From Planctomycetia bacterium (GTDB lineage: Bacteria > Planctomycetota > MHYJ01 > WSZJ01): a stretch of DNA of 48,609 bases. The stretch spans positions 1-48,609 of the forward strand of contig JADLHC010000170.1 in NCBI GenBank assembly GCA_020849035.1, written 5' to 3'. Both the position numbers and the translations under genes were made by a program. The notes beneath the pieces are model-generated. The model was not told the DNA's origin, searched no databases, and saw only the letters and a list, made by a program, of their open reading frames with translations. Numbering within the stretch: the stretch's first letter is position 1; each line of letters starts with the position of its first letter. Below, piece by piece: positions 1 to 8,331 of the stretch.

Positions 1-122
1 GACCGAGGACGTGCGGCGCGGGTCCGGGCGGCGCGCGTCACAGGCACCCGCACGGCCCAAGCTCTCGTCGCGCGCCGGTCGGACCCGCGCCGCGCGCCGC
101 AGGGAGGTTTCTGCTCACGTTC

Positions 123-2993
123 TCAGTCCTTCCACGCCTCCCCGTAGTACTTCTCCGCCCAGTCCAGCCCGTCGCGCAGGCCCTTCAGAAACGACCGGTC
201 CGTCACAGGGTTGCCGGGCACCTTCAGCACCCACGTGTCGTACATCTTCGCCAGGTCCCGCGCGACTTTGACCGCGTTGCGGTGCATGTCCCTCATCGTC
301 ATCCCGGGGTTGTCCATCGTCTTCTCCACCGAGTCGAGCGCACCGGCGGCGAACAGGTACCAGGCGGCGATGCGGCCGAAGAAGTAGTTCAGGACCTTGC
401 GCTGCATCTTGTACGGCTTCTGCACGTTGCTGATGTTCCAGCCCGCGCCGGTCGAAGCGCCGTAGAGGCCGTCCTGCATGCGGCCGTAGATCTCGCCGGA
501 GACCGAGTCGAGCTCGAGCCAGGCGTCCACGGCCCCGGCGTCGCAGGCGACCGCGAATCGCGGGACGATCGCGACGACCTGCGGCCGCTCGGCGATCGCG
601 GCGCGGATGAGCGCCTTCGAGTGCTCCTCGAGCGAGAGCCCGTCGAGCCCCGCGAGAGTGTCCTTCGTCACGAACGCGAACGGATCACCCTGCGCATTGG
701 GCCGGAGGGCGATTCTCAGCGGAAATGAGGAGGCGTTCCGGAAGTCCACGGTCTGGAGAAGAGGCTCGTACCCTTCCGCCGCGGCCCGAAGCTCGAACTC
801 CCCGAACGGCGTCCGGAACGTCGGGAAGGTAAAGGTCCCTCCGGGCCAGCTCCTGGTGCTCACGTTCGGGCCCTTCAGCGACACGCTTGCCCCGTCGATC
901 CCGCGCCCGGTCTCCGCGTCCACGACCCTCCCCTGCACCGACGACTGGATGAACGCGCTCCAGGGCATGAAGAACGGGTAGTCCGGATCGTCGAGCACGT
1001 AGTGCGAGCTGACGTTCAGGCCCTTCGCGTCCTTGACGCCCTCGTACGGCTGCCCGGGCACCGGCTTCTTCGGGTTCTTCGATTCGTAGTCGCCCTGGAT
1101 CCAGATCACGTCGAACTCGCGCGGCACGTTGTTCACGGCGAGGGAGAGCTTCGTCTTCGAGACGAGGAAAAGCCGGATCGGCTCGAGTTTCTCCTCGTTG
1201 GAGCCGATCGCCTTGAGGACGACGCTTCCCTTCTCCTTGAGCTCGCGGAAGGCTCTGCGGCTGAGCATGTCGATGGTGTAGCCGACGGGCTCGGGGCCGT
1301 GGTTGATGTACCACGTGGTGAAGGTGTCGGCGTTCTCGAGGTCCTCCTTCGCGACGTAGGTCGTGCCGCGCCAGGGCTGGTCGAGCCACTTCTTGCCGAG
1401 CTCGTCGTAGTAATCGAGCGTCACGAGTTCGAGGGCGGGCTCGAAGGCGGTGAACTGGCGCTCGAACTCGAGGCGGGACTCGGCGCCCCAGAGGTAGAAG
1501 AAGCGGCAGTTGCGGTACCAGCGGTCGACCTCGCGCTCGGCGTAGTCGAGGACGAGGGGGGCGCGGGGGGTGGCGGCGAGGGCGGCGCCGATCGAGGCGG
1601 CGCCGTCCTCGACGGAGGCGGCGTCGGGGATGGCGATGGTCGGGCCGCCGGCGAGCGGCGTGGCGGCGAGGCCGCCGCCGGTTCTGCGGACGGCCATGGT
1701 GGAGCCGGCGCAGGAAGCGCTGAGCAGGCTGCCGTCGGGCGACTCGGCGAGCATGCGGCGCAGCGCGCCCTCGAGGCGCGACTGGCGCTCGGCGAGCGTC
1801 GCGCCCTCGCCGGCGAAGGCGTTGGCGAGGAGGTCGTCGGCGGACGTGGCCGGGACGCCCGTGACCTCGGCCAGGACCTGCGACTCCAGCGCGCCGTCGT
1901 GGAGGCTGCGAAGCGCGTTGAAGGCGACGCGGGCGTCCGGCGGGCCGTCGCAGCGGAGGTCGTTCTTCCGCAGGTCGAGCGACACGACGACGCGGTCGCC
2001 GTCGCGCTCGCTCGACACGATTGTCACGCGCGGGGCGTCGAAGGCGGCCGTCACGCCGACCTTCGCCGCAGCGTCCCGCGCGAACGCGTCCGAACGCGCG
2101 AGGAACGCGAAGGCCGTGCGGCGGTGAAGCGCCGCGACGCGATCCTGCCAGCCCGCAAGGCGCTTCAGGTCGCGCAGCCGGGCGTCCTCCGGGACCCAGC
2201 CCGCCGTGACGAAGACCGAGTGGACGTTCTCCGCGTGGCGGCGCGCCGGCGTCCCCTCGAACTCCTCCGTGAAGATCTCGCGGGTCCGCGTCGTGACCGT
2301 CCCCCCGGCGCTCCGGCACTCGATCACGAGGTCCAGCCGTTTCAGGCCCGCGAGCGGCAGCATCGTCGCCGGCGGGCGCGCGCCGCCGGGCCCGGTCTCC
2401 GCGAGGCCGGCGGCCTCGCCCTTCTCGTCGAACACGACCATGGCCTGCGCGGTCGCAAGGTCCGCGACGTTCCACTCGCGCTCCACCCACGCGGTCCCGC
2501 TCCCCAGCCGCAGCTTCACCCGGTGCCAGTCCCCCGCCGACGGCTCCGCCGCCGCCCCCGCCTCCCCGCCCGGCGCGCCGAGCCCGATCGAGAGCGGCTT
2601 GCCCTTCACCGTCGCCCTCACGCCCCACTGCGTCCCGCCGGCGAGCTGCGACTCGACGCCGCAGCGGTCGAGAAGGGCGCGCAGGAGGGACGCGCGGTCG
2701 GCGTCGTTGCCGGCGCCGGCCCAGAGGGTGCCCGTGGGGCCGCGCAGGAAGCCGTCGTAGCGCTCGAGCTTCACCATGTCGCGGACGAAGGCGAGGCAGA
2801 GGTCGGGGTTGAACTCGAGGGCCCGGGCCTGCAGGGTGATGTCGTCGTCGCCGCGCGGCGCGGGCGTCTTCTGGCAGCCGCGCGACAGCAGGACGGCGGC
2901 GAGGATGGCCAGCGCGCACAACGCGCCGGCCAGGCCGAGGACGAGCGGGCGATTCCTGGTCACGTGGGCTCCGGGATTGGTGTGGTCGCACAT
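123..2993 (-). CDS. Membrane-anchored or secreted protein of unknown function with carboxypeptidase-regulatory-like domain
   Basis: About 956 residues. The N-terminus has one hydrophobic segment (about residues 14-36), so it is a signal anchor or signal peptide and the bulk is extracytoplasmic. Residues of roughly 680-760 form a beta-sandwich like the CarboxypepD_reg family, with the typical start GRVVDAETGRGIDGASV. The rest has no motif I can name; an early stretch (NDADRASLLRALLDRCGVES) loosely recalls transglutaminase-like folds, but no catalytic Cys-His-Asp set is evident. ATG at 2993 is used; an in-frame GTG at 2963 lies closer to the hydrophobic segment and is a possible alternative. 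It is divergent from the hydrolase at 3018 with only 24 bases between the start codons. I do not recognise the function. Confidence 0.75.
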   Translation of the reverse strand: MCDHTNPGAHVTRNRPLVLGLAGALCALAILAAVLLSRGCQKTPAPRGDDDITLQARALEFNPDLCLAFVRDMVKLERYDGFLRGPTGTLWAGAGNDADRASLLRALLDRCGVESQLAGGTQWGVRATVKGKPLSIGLGAPGGEAGAAAEPSAGDWHRVKLRLGSGTAWVEREWNVADLATAQAMVVFDEKGEAAGLAETGPGGARPPATMLPLAGLKRLDLVIECRSAGGTVTTRTREIFTEEFEGTPARRHAENVHSVFVTAGWVPEDARLRDLKRLAGWQDRVAALHRRTAFAFLARSDAFARDAAAKVGVTAAFDAPRVTIVSSERDGDRVVVSLDLRKNDLRCDGPPDARVAFNALRSLHDGALESQVLAEVTGVPATSADDLLANAFAGEGATLAERQSRLEGALRRMLAESPDGSLLSASCAGSTMAVRRTGGGLAATPLAGGPTIAIPDAASVEDGAASIGAALAATPRAPLVLDYAEREVDRWYRNCRFFYLWGAESRLEFERQFTAFEPALELVTLDYYDELGKKWLDQPWRGTTYVAKEDLENADTFTTWYINHGPEPVGYTIDMLSRRAFRELKEKGSVVLKAIGSNEEKLEPIRLFLVSKTKLSLAVNNVPREFDVIWIQGDYESKNPKKPVPGQPYEGVKDAKGLNVSSHYVLDDPDYPFFMPWSAFIQSSVQGRVVDAETGRGIDGASVSLKGPNVSTRSWPGGTFTFPTFRTPFGEFELRAAAEGYEPLLQTVDFRNASSFPLRIALRPNAQGDPFAFVTKDTLAGLDGLSLEEHSKALIRAAIAERPQVVAIVPRFAVACDAGAVDAWLELDSVSGEIYGRMQDGLYGASTGAGWNISNVQKPYKMQRKVLNYFFGRIAAWYLFAAGALDSVEKTMDNPGMTMRDMHRNAVKVARDLAKMYDTWVLKVPGNPVTDRSFLKGLRDGLDWAEKYYGEAWKD

Positions 2994-3004
2994 CTTACCT
3001 GCGA

Positions 3005-3010
3005 TACAAT
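3005..3010 (+). promoter_or_regulatory. -10 box TACAAT, leaderless arrangement
   Basis: TACAAT ends 7 bases before the GTG start of the hydrolase at 3018, and no Shine-Dalgarno can fit between them. Transcription would begin at or next to the start codon. No good -35 box is visible. Confidence 0.5.
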
Positions 3011-3017
3011 CCCGCGC

Positions 3018-3869
3018 GTGCCTGACGTCCCGGCCAAGAAGCCGCACCTCCTGACCCGCATCGTGAAGACGGCCGCAAAGACGCTCGTCGCGTCCCTCGC
3101 CGTCATCTTCCTGTTGCTCTACTTCCTCCAGAACAAGCTCCTCTTCTACCCCTCCCGCGGGCTCGGGCTTCCGCCGAAGCTCCAGGTGCCGGCGGTGGAG
3201 CGCGTCGAGTTCAACTCCCTCGACGACACGCGCCTCGTGAGCTGGTGGCTGCCTCCGAAGCCCGGCCGCCCGACGGTGCTGTTCTTCCAGGGGAACGCGG
3301 GGAACATCGAGGACCGGAGCGACCGCCTGCTCGACTGCCAGGAGCGCGGCTGGGGGCTGCTCCTGCTCGGCTATCGGGGCTACGGCGAGAGCGCCGGGTC
3401 GCCCGACGAGGACGGCATCAACAGGGACGCGCGGGCGGCTCTGGAGTGGCTGAGGAAACGGACCGACGTCGAGCAGAAGAAGCTCGTCTACTACGGCGAG
3501 TCGCTCGGCTGCGCGTTCGCGACGGAGCTCGCGGTCGCCGAGCCGCCGGCGTGTCTCGTGCTGGAGGCGCCGTTCAAGAGCCTGCGGGCGATCGCCTCGG
3601 TTCACTACTGGTGGCTCCCGACGTCCCTCCTCGTGCGCGGCAAGCTCGACAACCTCGGGAACGCGCCGAAGCTGAAATGCCCGCTGTTCGTGGCGCACGG
3701 CACGCGCGACGAGGTCGTGCCGTTCGAGCACGGCAAGGCGGTCTTCGACGCCGCGCCGCAGCCCAAGACGTTCTACGAGCTCAAGAGCCGGCACAACGAC
3801 ATCAGCGAGTTCGGCGGCAAGGAGTACCGCGCCGCGGTCGCGTCGTTCATCGAGGGCGCGGTGAAATAG
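3018..3869 (+). CDS. Alpha/beta hydrolase, membrane-anchored
   Basis: This 283-residue protein has one N-terminal membrane segment (about residues 20-38, VASLAVIFLLLYFLQNKLLF). A serine hydrolase domain follows, of the type found in the YqkD/FrsA-like and BAAT-like group annotated as alpha/beta hydrolases. The nucleophile elbow is G-E-S-L-G with Ser162. The oxyanion region is FFQGNAGN, the acid is probably the Asp in HGTRDEVVP and the base the His in SRHNDISEF. The substrate is unknown; esterase or thioesterase activity is plausible. GTG at 3018 is chosen because a -10 box sits 7 bases upstream and the membrane segment then lies at the usual distance from the N-terminus. Confidence 0.85.
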   Translation: MPDVPAKKPHLLTRIVKTAAKTLVASLAVIFLLLYFLQNKLLFYPSRGLGLPPKLQVPAVERVEFNSLDDTRLVSWWLPPKPGRPTVLFFQGNAGNIEDRSDRLLDCQERGWGLLLLGYRGYGESAGSPDEDGINRDARAALEWLRKRTDVEQKKLVYYGESLGCAFATELAVAEPPACLVLEAPFKSLRAIASVHYWWLPTSLLVRGKLDNLGNAPKLKCPLFVAHGTRDEVVPFEHGKAVFDAAPQPKTFYELKSRHNDISEFGGKEYRAAVASFIEGAVK

Positions 3870-3900
3870 GAGCGGACGGTCCTCATTCGGCGCGCATTCC

Positions 3901-3928
3901 TTGCCGCCCACCGCCGCTGTGGTAGAAA
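3901..3928 (+). promoter_or_regulatory. Promoter of mdh
   Basis: TTGCCG (3901-3906), 16 bases, then TAGAAA (3923-3928), which ends 7 bases before the ATG at 3936. There is no Shine-Dalgarno, so the mRNA is probably leaderless. Confidence 0.5.
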
Positions 3929-3935
3929 AAACCGC

Positions 3936-4919
3936 ATGAAAACACCCATCCGCGTTGCCGTGACCGGCGCCGCCGGCCAGATCGGTTACTCCCTCCTGTT
4001 CCGCATCGCCTCCGGCGCCATGTTCGGCCCTGAGCAACCCCTGATCCTCCAGCTCATCGAGGCGCCGATCGAGAAGGCCATGCAGGCGCTGACGGGCGTC
4101 GCGATGGAAGTCGACGACTGCGCGTTCCCGCTCGTGAAGAGCATGATCCTGACGGACAAGCCCGAGGTCGGCTTCAAGGACGCCAACTGGTGCCTGCTCG
4201 TCGGCGCCAAGCCGCGCGGCCCCGGCATGGAGCGCGCCGACCTGCTCAAGGACAACGGGAAGATCTTCATCGCGCAGGGCAAGGTCATCGATGCGGTCGC
4301 CGCGGACGACGCCCGCATCGCCGTCGTCGGCAACCCGGCGAACACGAACTGCATGATCGCGGCGAGCCAGGCGAAACGGCTGCCGGCCGACCGGTTCACG
4401 GCGATGGTCCGTCTCGACCAGAACCGCGCGCAGGCGCAGCTGGCGAAGAAGTCCGGCAAGGACCTGACGGACGTGAAGGACATCTTCATCTACGGCAACC
4501 ACAGCCCGACGATGTTCCCGGCGTACCAGCACGCGACGATCGGCGGCAAGCCCGCCGCGCAGGTCATCAACGACCTCCCGTGGCTCCAGGGCGCCTTCTG
4601 CGAAACCGTCGGCAAGCGCGGCGCGGCGATCATCGCGGCCCGCGGCTCGTCGTCCGCGGCGTCGGCGGCCAACGCGCTCGTGGATCACGTGCACGACCTG
4701 ATGACGCCGGGGAAGATCCACTCCGTCGGCGTGAAGTCCGGCGGCGCCTACGGCTTCGACCCGAACGTCTGGGCCGGCATGCCCGTCCGCACGGTCAGCC
4801 CCGGCGCGTGGGAGCCGATCAACAGCTACGCGATGGACGACTTCGCCAGGACCAAGCTCGCGGCGACGAACAAGGAGCTCGTCGAAGAGCGGGCGATGGT
4901 CGCGGACATGCTGAAGTAG
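3936..4919 (+). CDS. mdh: Malate dehydrogenase (NAD-dependent)
   Basis: Interconverts malate and oxaloacetate with NAD(H) in the TCA cycle, in the cytoplasm. The 327-residue length is normal for the LDH/MDH family. The N-terminal dinucleotide motif is GAAGQIG at residues 11-17. Substrate arginines lie in KPRGPGMER (Arg94 and Arg100), the region LDQNRAQ (161-167) supplies another Arg and the Asp, and the catalytic His189 is in GNHSPTMFP. The sequence is of the cytosolic-type MDH subgroup found in actinobacteria, many Gram-negatives and eukaryotic cytosol. The DTW-domain gene begins 2 bases after its TAG stop, so the two are probably cotranscribed. Confidence 0.96.
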   Translation: MKTPIRVAVTGAAGQIGYSLLFRIASGAMFGPEQPLILQLIEAPIEKAMQALTGVAMEVDDCAFPLVKSMILTDKPEVGFKDANWCLLVGAKPRGPGMERADLLKDNGKIFIAQGKVIDAVAADDARIAVVGNPANTNCMIAASQAKRLPADRFTAMVRLDQNRAQAQLAKKSGKDLTDVKDIFIYGNHSPTMFPAYQHATIGGKPAAQVINDLPWLQGAFCETVGKRGAAIIAARGSSSAASAANALVDHVHDLMTPGKIHSVGVKSGGAYGFDPNVWAGMPVRTVSPGAWEPINSYAMDDFARTKLAATNKELVEERAMVADMLK

Positions 4920-4921
4920 CC

Positions 4922-5515
4922 GTGGGGCGCGCGAAGGGGGCCACGGCGCTTCCGTCGCCCAGCCTCTGCCCGCGCTGCTGGCTCGACCAGGGCCTCTGCC
5001 TCTGCGCGGAGGTCCGCCCGGTCGAGACGCGAACGCATTTCCTGATCCTCCGCCACTTGAACGAGGCACGCCGCCGCACGAACTCCGCGCGGATCGCGGC
5101 GCTCGGCCTCGCGAACTGCGAGCTCGTGGACCGGCGCGAGAAGTTCGACCGCATCGAATTCGAGCCGCCCCCCGGCGCCTGGGTCCTGTTCCCGAACGCG
5201 CCGCCGCCGATGGAAGGGCAGAAGCCGCCGGACGTGCTCATCGTGCTCGACGGGACGTGGCGGGAGGCGAAGCGGATGTTCGCGCGGGTGCCGGCGCTGC
5301 AGACCCTGCCGCGGCTCTCGCTCCCGCCGCCGCCGCCGACGCCGCGGCTGCGCGTCCCGCCGGCCTACGGCATGGCGACGCTCGAGTGCATCGCCTACGC
5401 CGTCGGCCTGCTGGAGGGCGCGGAGAAGGCCAAACCGCTGCACGACCTGTTCGCGCTGTTCGTGGACCGGAGCCGCGAAGGCGCGCGGCGGGCGGGGCGG
5501 AGGCTGCTCCGGTAA
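4922..5515 (+). CDS. DTW-domain protein, probable tRNA-uridine aminocarboxypropyltransferase
   Basis: A 197-residue protein of the DTW/TDD family. Characterised members (E. coli TapT) transfer the 3-amino-3-carboxypropyl group of S-adenosylmethionine to a tRNA uridine, making acp3U. Visible signatures are an N-terminal zinc-binding pattern CPRCW...CLC (about residues 16-31), the family motif L-D-G-T-W followed by REAKRM, and the conserved TLECIAYAV helix near the C-terminus. The GTG start at 4922 lies 2 bases beyond the mdh stop; there is no other good start before the CPRCW motif. Family assignment is secure; the exact tRNA position modified is inferred. Confidence 0.85.
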   Translation: MGRAKGATALPSPSLCPRCWLDQGLCLCAEVRPVETRTHFLILRHLNEARRRTNSARIAALGLANCELVDRREKFDRIEFEPPPGAWVLFPNAPPPMEGQKPPDVLIVLDGTWREAKRMFARVPALQTLPRLSLPPPPPTPRLRVPPAYGMATLECIAYAVGLLEGAEKAKPLHDLFALFVDRSREGARRAGRRLLR

Positions 5516-5580
5516 CTCTGCGGGAAGAAATCGCCCCGCTCGCGCGTCATTTCGCTGCACTTCCACTCCCGGAGCCCACC

Positions 5581-6861
5581 ATGCGCGCCGCCCTCGCCCT
5601 CCCCGCCCTGCTCCTCTCCTTCGCCTGCGCGGCGGAGACCCCCAAGGTCAGCTTCGAGGAGAAGCTCCTCGCGACGGTCCCCGCGGACCACAACACGCAG
5701 CGCGCGGCGACGCCCGGGGCGCCGACGTTCACGGCCTCGTGGAGCCCGGACGGAAAGCGCGCCGCGTGGGTCGGCGTCGGCGAGCGGACGGCGTTCGTGG
5801 TGGTGGACGGGAAGAAAGGCGAGGAGGTTTCGTACGCCGGCGGGCTGGTGTTCTCGCCGGACGGGAAGCACGTCGCCTGGCTGTCGAGCTACGGCGGCTG
5901 GGCGGGGACGCCGGAGAAGTGGTGGGTGACGCTCGACGGGAAGAAGCTCGGCGACTTCGACCTCGCCGGCCCGCCGCGCTTCTCGCCGGACTCCTCGCAG
6001 GTCGCGTATTTCGGAAACGCGGGCTCGAAGCGCGCCGCGGATGGCGGAATCGGGGGCGGGAAGTGGTTCGCGGTCATCGGAGACAAGCGGGGCGCGGACT
6101 TCGAGGCGACGTCAGCCTACATAGATCCCCCGTGGTTCCGCGGCGCCCCCGTATGGTCCCCGGACGGCAAGCAGCTCGCATACGTCCGGCACCCCGCGAA
6201 CTACACCGAATCCGTCGTCGCCGGCGCGACCACGACCGAGGACTACGACGCCGCCGACCAGCCTGTCTGGAGCCCCGACGGCAGGCAGGCCGCCTGGGCG
6301 GCCGTGAAGGACAACCGCTGGTGGGTCTTCCTGAACGGCCAGAAGCTGGGCGGCGAGTCGGACCACGCGAGCGTCCCGGTCTTCAGCCCGGACGGGAAGA
6401 CGCTCGCGTGGAAGGCGAGCACGAACGCCGGGAAGCAGTCGGTCATGGTCGCCGGCAAGCGCGTCGGCGGCGAGTACGACGCGCTCGGCACGCCCGTCTT
6501 CAGTCCCGACGGCCGCGAAGTCGCCTTCGCCGCCAACACGGGCGCGCCGCCGAACGCGAACCCCGTTGTCCTCTACCGCGGCGACGACGTGCACGTGACC
6601 CAGGGAATCTGGAAGGCCGTGGTCGGCGGCCGCGAAGGCGAGGCATTCGAGCGCGTCGAGTCCATCGTCTACGCCCCCAACGGCAAGGTCGTCGCCTACC
6701 GCGCCCGCAAGGACGGCCGCTGGCTCGTCGTCGCCGGCGCCTCGAAGAGCGACGCCTTCGACGAAATCGGCCCGCCCGCGTTCTCGCCGGATGGGAAGAA
6801 GGTCGCGTTCGGCGCCCGCAAGGGCCTCGAGATCTGGTGGAAGGTGATGCCGGTCAAGTAG
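5581..6861 (+). CDS. Secreted PD40/TolB-like beta-propeller protein
   Basis: 426 residues. A signal peptide (MRAALALPALLLSFACAAE) directs export, probably to the periplasm. The mature part is made of repeats carrying W/FSPDGK motifs (for example SWSPDGKRAAW, VFSPDGKHVAW, VWSPDGKQLAY, AFSPDGKKVAF), which define PD40/WD40-like blades as in TolB. I count about eight such motifs, consistent with one propeller. A GGAG Shine-Dalgarno at 5571-5574 fixes the ATG at 5581. Propellers of this kind bind proteins or ligands; no catalytic residues are visible, so no enzymatic function is claimed. Confidence 0.85.
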   Translation: MRAALALPALLLSFACAAETPKVSFEEKLLATVPADHNTQRAATPGAPTFTASWSPDGKRAAWVGVGERTAFVVVDGKKGEEVSYAGGLVFSPDGKHVAWLSSYGGWAGTPEKWWVTLDGKKLGDFDLAGPPRFSPDSSQVAYFGNAGSKRAADGGIGGGKWFAVIGDKRGADFEATSAYIDPPWFRGAPVWSPDGKQLAYVRHPANYTESVVAGATTTEDYDAADQPVWSPDGRQAAWAAVKDNRWWVFLNGQKLGGESDHASVPVFSPDGKTLAWKASTNAGKQSVMVAGKRVGGEYDALGTPVFSPDGREVAFAANTGAPPNANPVVLYRGDDVHVTQGIWKAVVGGREGEAFERVESIVYAPNGKVVAYRARKDGRWLVVAGASKSDAFDEIGPPAFSPDGKKVAFGARKGLEIWWKVMPVK

Positions 6862-6870
6862 CCCGGCGGC

Positions 6871-7650
6871 TCACGGCTCGATTGAGAGCACGCGCGCTTC
6901 CCAGTCGATCAGCGCCCGGTGCTTCGCGAAGAACGGCCACCCGACCAGCCCGTCCCCCGGCGGCTCCGCGAGGTCAAGCGCGACGAATTCCTCCGCCCCG
7001 AATTCGTGCCCGCCCAGCGACAGCGCGCACGCGCCGCTTCCCCGCCCCGGCTTGAGGATGGAGCGGGAAGCGCCGGTGTCCCAGACGAGCTCGACGGCGC
7101 GCCCGCCGACGACGGCGTCGGTGACGATGCCGTATCCTGTCGCGCGGAACGGCACGCGCACCCAGCCTTCCGGGTGGACGTCCGGCGGCAGCGTGCTCCC
7201 GGTCGCGAGCACGACGCGGTTCCCCGGTCCGTCCATCAGCACCCGGAACGCCTTCAGCAACCGCCACCCGAGGATCGAGATCGCGGACTCGCGCCCCTCC
7301 ACGTCCCGCAGCACGAATTCCCCCGCTCGGCACTCGCCGATCACGAAGCGCCGCCCCGGGTGCTCCCGGCCGAACGCGTCCGTGTACGTCGCCGTCCCTC
7401 CCGTGAACCGCACCCCCGCCGCCTCCGCCGCCGCCGGCTCCAGCCAGACCGTCGCCCCCGCGCCGAGGTCGAGCAGCACGGGAACGCGCCGGCCGTTCAG
7501 GGCGAGCTCGACGGTCGGGCGGTCCCCTTCAACCCGCAGCGGCAGCGCGATCCACGCGTCCGGCAGTGCCGGCTCGACCCGGAACGACTCCGGCGCCCCG
7601 CACGAGACCAGCGCGGCCGCAAGGACACAGGCCAGGATCCGGCTCTTCAT
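6871..7650 (-). CDS. Retropepsin-like aspartyl protease lipoprotein, two lobes
   Basis: 259 residues. The N-terminus ends in a lipobox, L-V-S-C with Cys17, so it is probably a lipoprotein. Two retropepsin-like lobes follow. The second has a canonical D191-T-G-A-S in a VWDTGASRSIL context and ends with the GLVGWPFF-like strand typical of bacterial aspartyl-protease domains. The first has D61-L-G-A-G, so the residue after the catalytic Asp is Leu instead of Thr/Ser. In dimeric aspartic proteases both Asp residues contribute, so activity could be altered. It lies convergent to the PD40 gene (9 bases apart) and divergent from the NuoI-like gene. A TAGGAT box lies 7 bases upstream of the ATG. Confidence 0.8.
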   Translation of the reverse strand: MKSRILACVLAAALVSCGAPESFRVEPALPDAWIALPLRVEGDRPTVELALNGRRVPVLLDLGAGATVWLEPAAAEAAGVRFTGGTATYTDAFGREHPGRRFVIGECRAGEFVLRDVEGRESAISILGWRLLKAFRVLMDGPGNRVVLATGSTLPPDVHPEGWVRVPFRATGYGIVTDAVVGGRAVELVWDTGASRSILKPGRGSGACALSLGGHEFGAEEFVALDLAEPPGDGLVGWPFFAKHRALIDWEARVLSIEP

Positions 7651-7657
7651 CCAAGCG

Positions 7658-7663
7658 ATCCTA
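7658..7663 (-). promoter_or_regulatory. -10 box TAGGAT, leaderless arrangement
   Basis: On the minus strand TAGGAT ends 7 bases before the ATG at 7650 of the retropepsin-like gene. No Shine-Dalgarno lies in between. Confidence 0.45.
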
Positions 7664-7679
7664 CACCGACCTCGTCCTG

Positions 7680-7708
7680 TTGCCTCTTCCCCGCCCCCCT
7701 GCTAGCCT
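7680..7708 (+). promoter_or_regulatory. Promoter of the NuoI-like gene
   Basis: TTGCCT (7680-7685), exactly 17 bases, then TAGCCT (7703-7708), which ends 8 bases before the ATG at 7717. The near-ideal spacing with no room for a Shine-Dalgarno supports a leaderless message. Confidence 0.55.
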
Positions 7709-7716
7709 GCACTCCC

Positions 7717-8241
7717 ATGAGCCACGCCCCCGCCCAAGAGCCGGTCACGCCTCCCGGCGAGACGTTCTGGGAGAAGCTCTACCTCCCCGAAATCGCCCGC
7801 GGCCTCGGGCACACCATGAAGCACATGGTGAACTCGCTGTTCGGGAAGTCGTTCACGATCCAGTACCCCGAGCAGAAGCCCGGCCTCAAACCCGGCTACC
7901 GCGGGATCATCCGGCTCACGAAGGATTCGCAGGGGCGCGAGAAATGCGTGGCGTGTTTCCTGTGCGCGACGGCCTGCCCGGCCGAGTGCATCCGGATCGT
8001 CGCCGAGCCCGCGCCGGCCGAGTGGAAGGACCGCGACAAGCACCCGGCGACGTTCGAGCTGAACTTCCTGCGCTGCATCAACTGCGGGTTCTGCGAAGAA
8101 GCGTGCCCGTGCCAGGCGATCGAGCTGGTCGAGGAGTACTTCCCCGTCGGCACGACGCGGCAGGAGTTCATCTGGGACAAGGCGAAGCTGCTGTCGATCG
8201 AAGGGCGGCGGAGCGTGCCGATGGAGCCGGCGAAGAGGTAA
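7717..8241 (+). CDS. nuoI: NuoI-like 2x[4Fe-4S] ferredoxin (NADH-quinone oxidoreductase chain I family)
   Basis: 174 residues, the usual NuoI length. Two classic [4Fe-4S] motifs are present: C77-x2-C80-x2-C83-x3-C87-P and C120-x2-C123-x2-C126-x3-C130-P. The second begins CINCGFCEEAC, the hallmark of complex I chain I, and the context YRGIIRLTKD before the first cluster and the tail FIWDKAKLL also match. In complex I this subunit passes electrons from the peripheral arm towards the quinone site. No other nuo gene is adjacent, so it is either a dispersed complex I gene or a NuoI paralogue serving another oxidoreductase. Family assignment is strong; the complex it joins is not shown by the sequence. 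Confidence 0.88.
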   Translation: MSHAPAQEPVTPPGETFWEKLYLPEIARGLGHTMKHMVNSLFGKSFTIQYPEQKPGLKPGYRGIIRLTKDSQGREKCVACFLCATACPAECIRIVAEPAPAEWKDRDKHPATFELNFLRCINCGFCEEACPCQAIELVEEYFPVGTTRQEFIWDKAKLLSIEGRRSVPMEPAKR

Positions 8242-8243
8242 AA

Positions 8244-8277
8244 GCAGCGGCGAGTGGCCAGCGGTCAGCGGCGAGGA
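8244..8277 (+). repeat. Degenerate simple-sequence tract after the NuoI-like stop codon
   Basis: A purine-rich tract of AGCGGC/AGTGGCC/AGCGGTC-like units lies directly after the stop codon. Comparable tracts follow the stop codons at 35972 and 40811. It has no coding signal. Confidence 0.35.
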
Positions 8278-8331
8278 ACGGCGCTCGAGAGCAGGTCGCA
8301 ACAGGCAGGGGGCGTGTTGCCGGAGGTGCAC

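Noticed and set aside
1-122. A gene at the left edge
   Set aside because: The only open frame is Arg-rich low complexity and overlaps the end of the first real gene; no start or family signal is visible.
1002-3017. Very long open frames on both strands, here and across most genes
   Set aside because: At about 70% GC, antisense and shifted frames stay open by chance. Their products are Arg/Pro/Ala-rich low-complexity sequences and they overlap well-supported genes.
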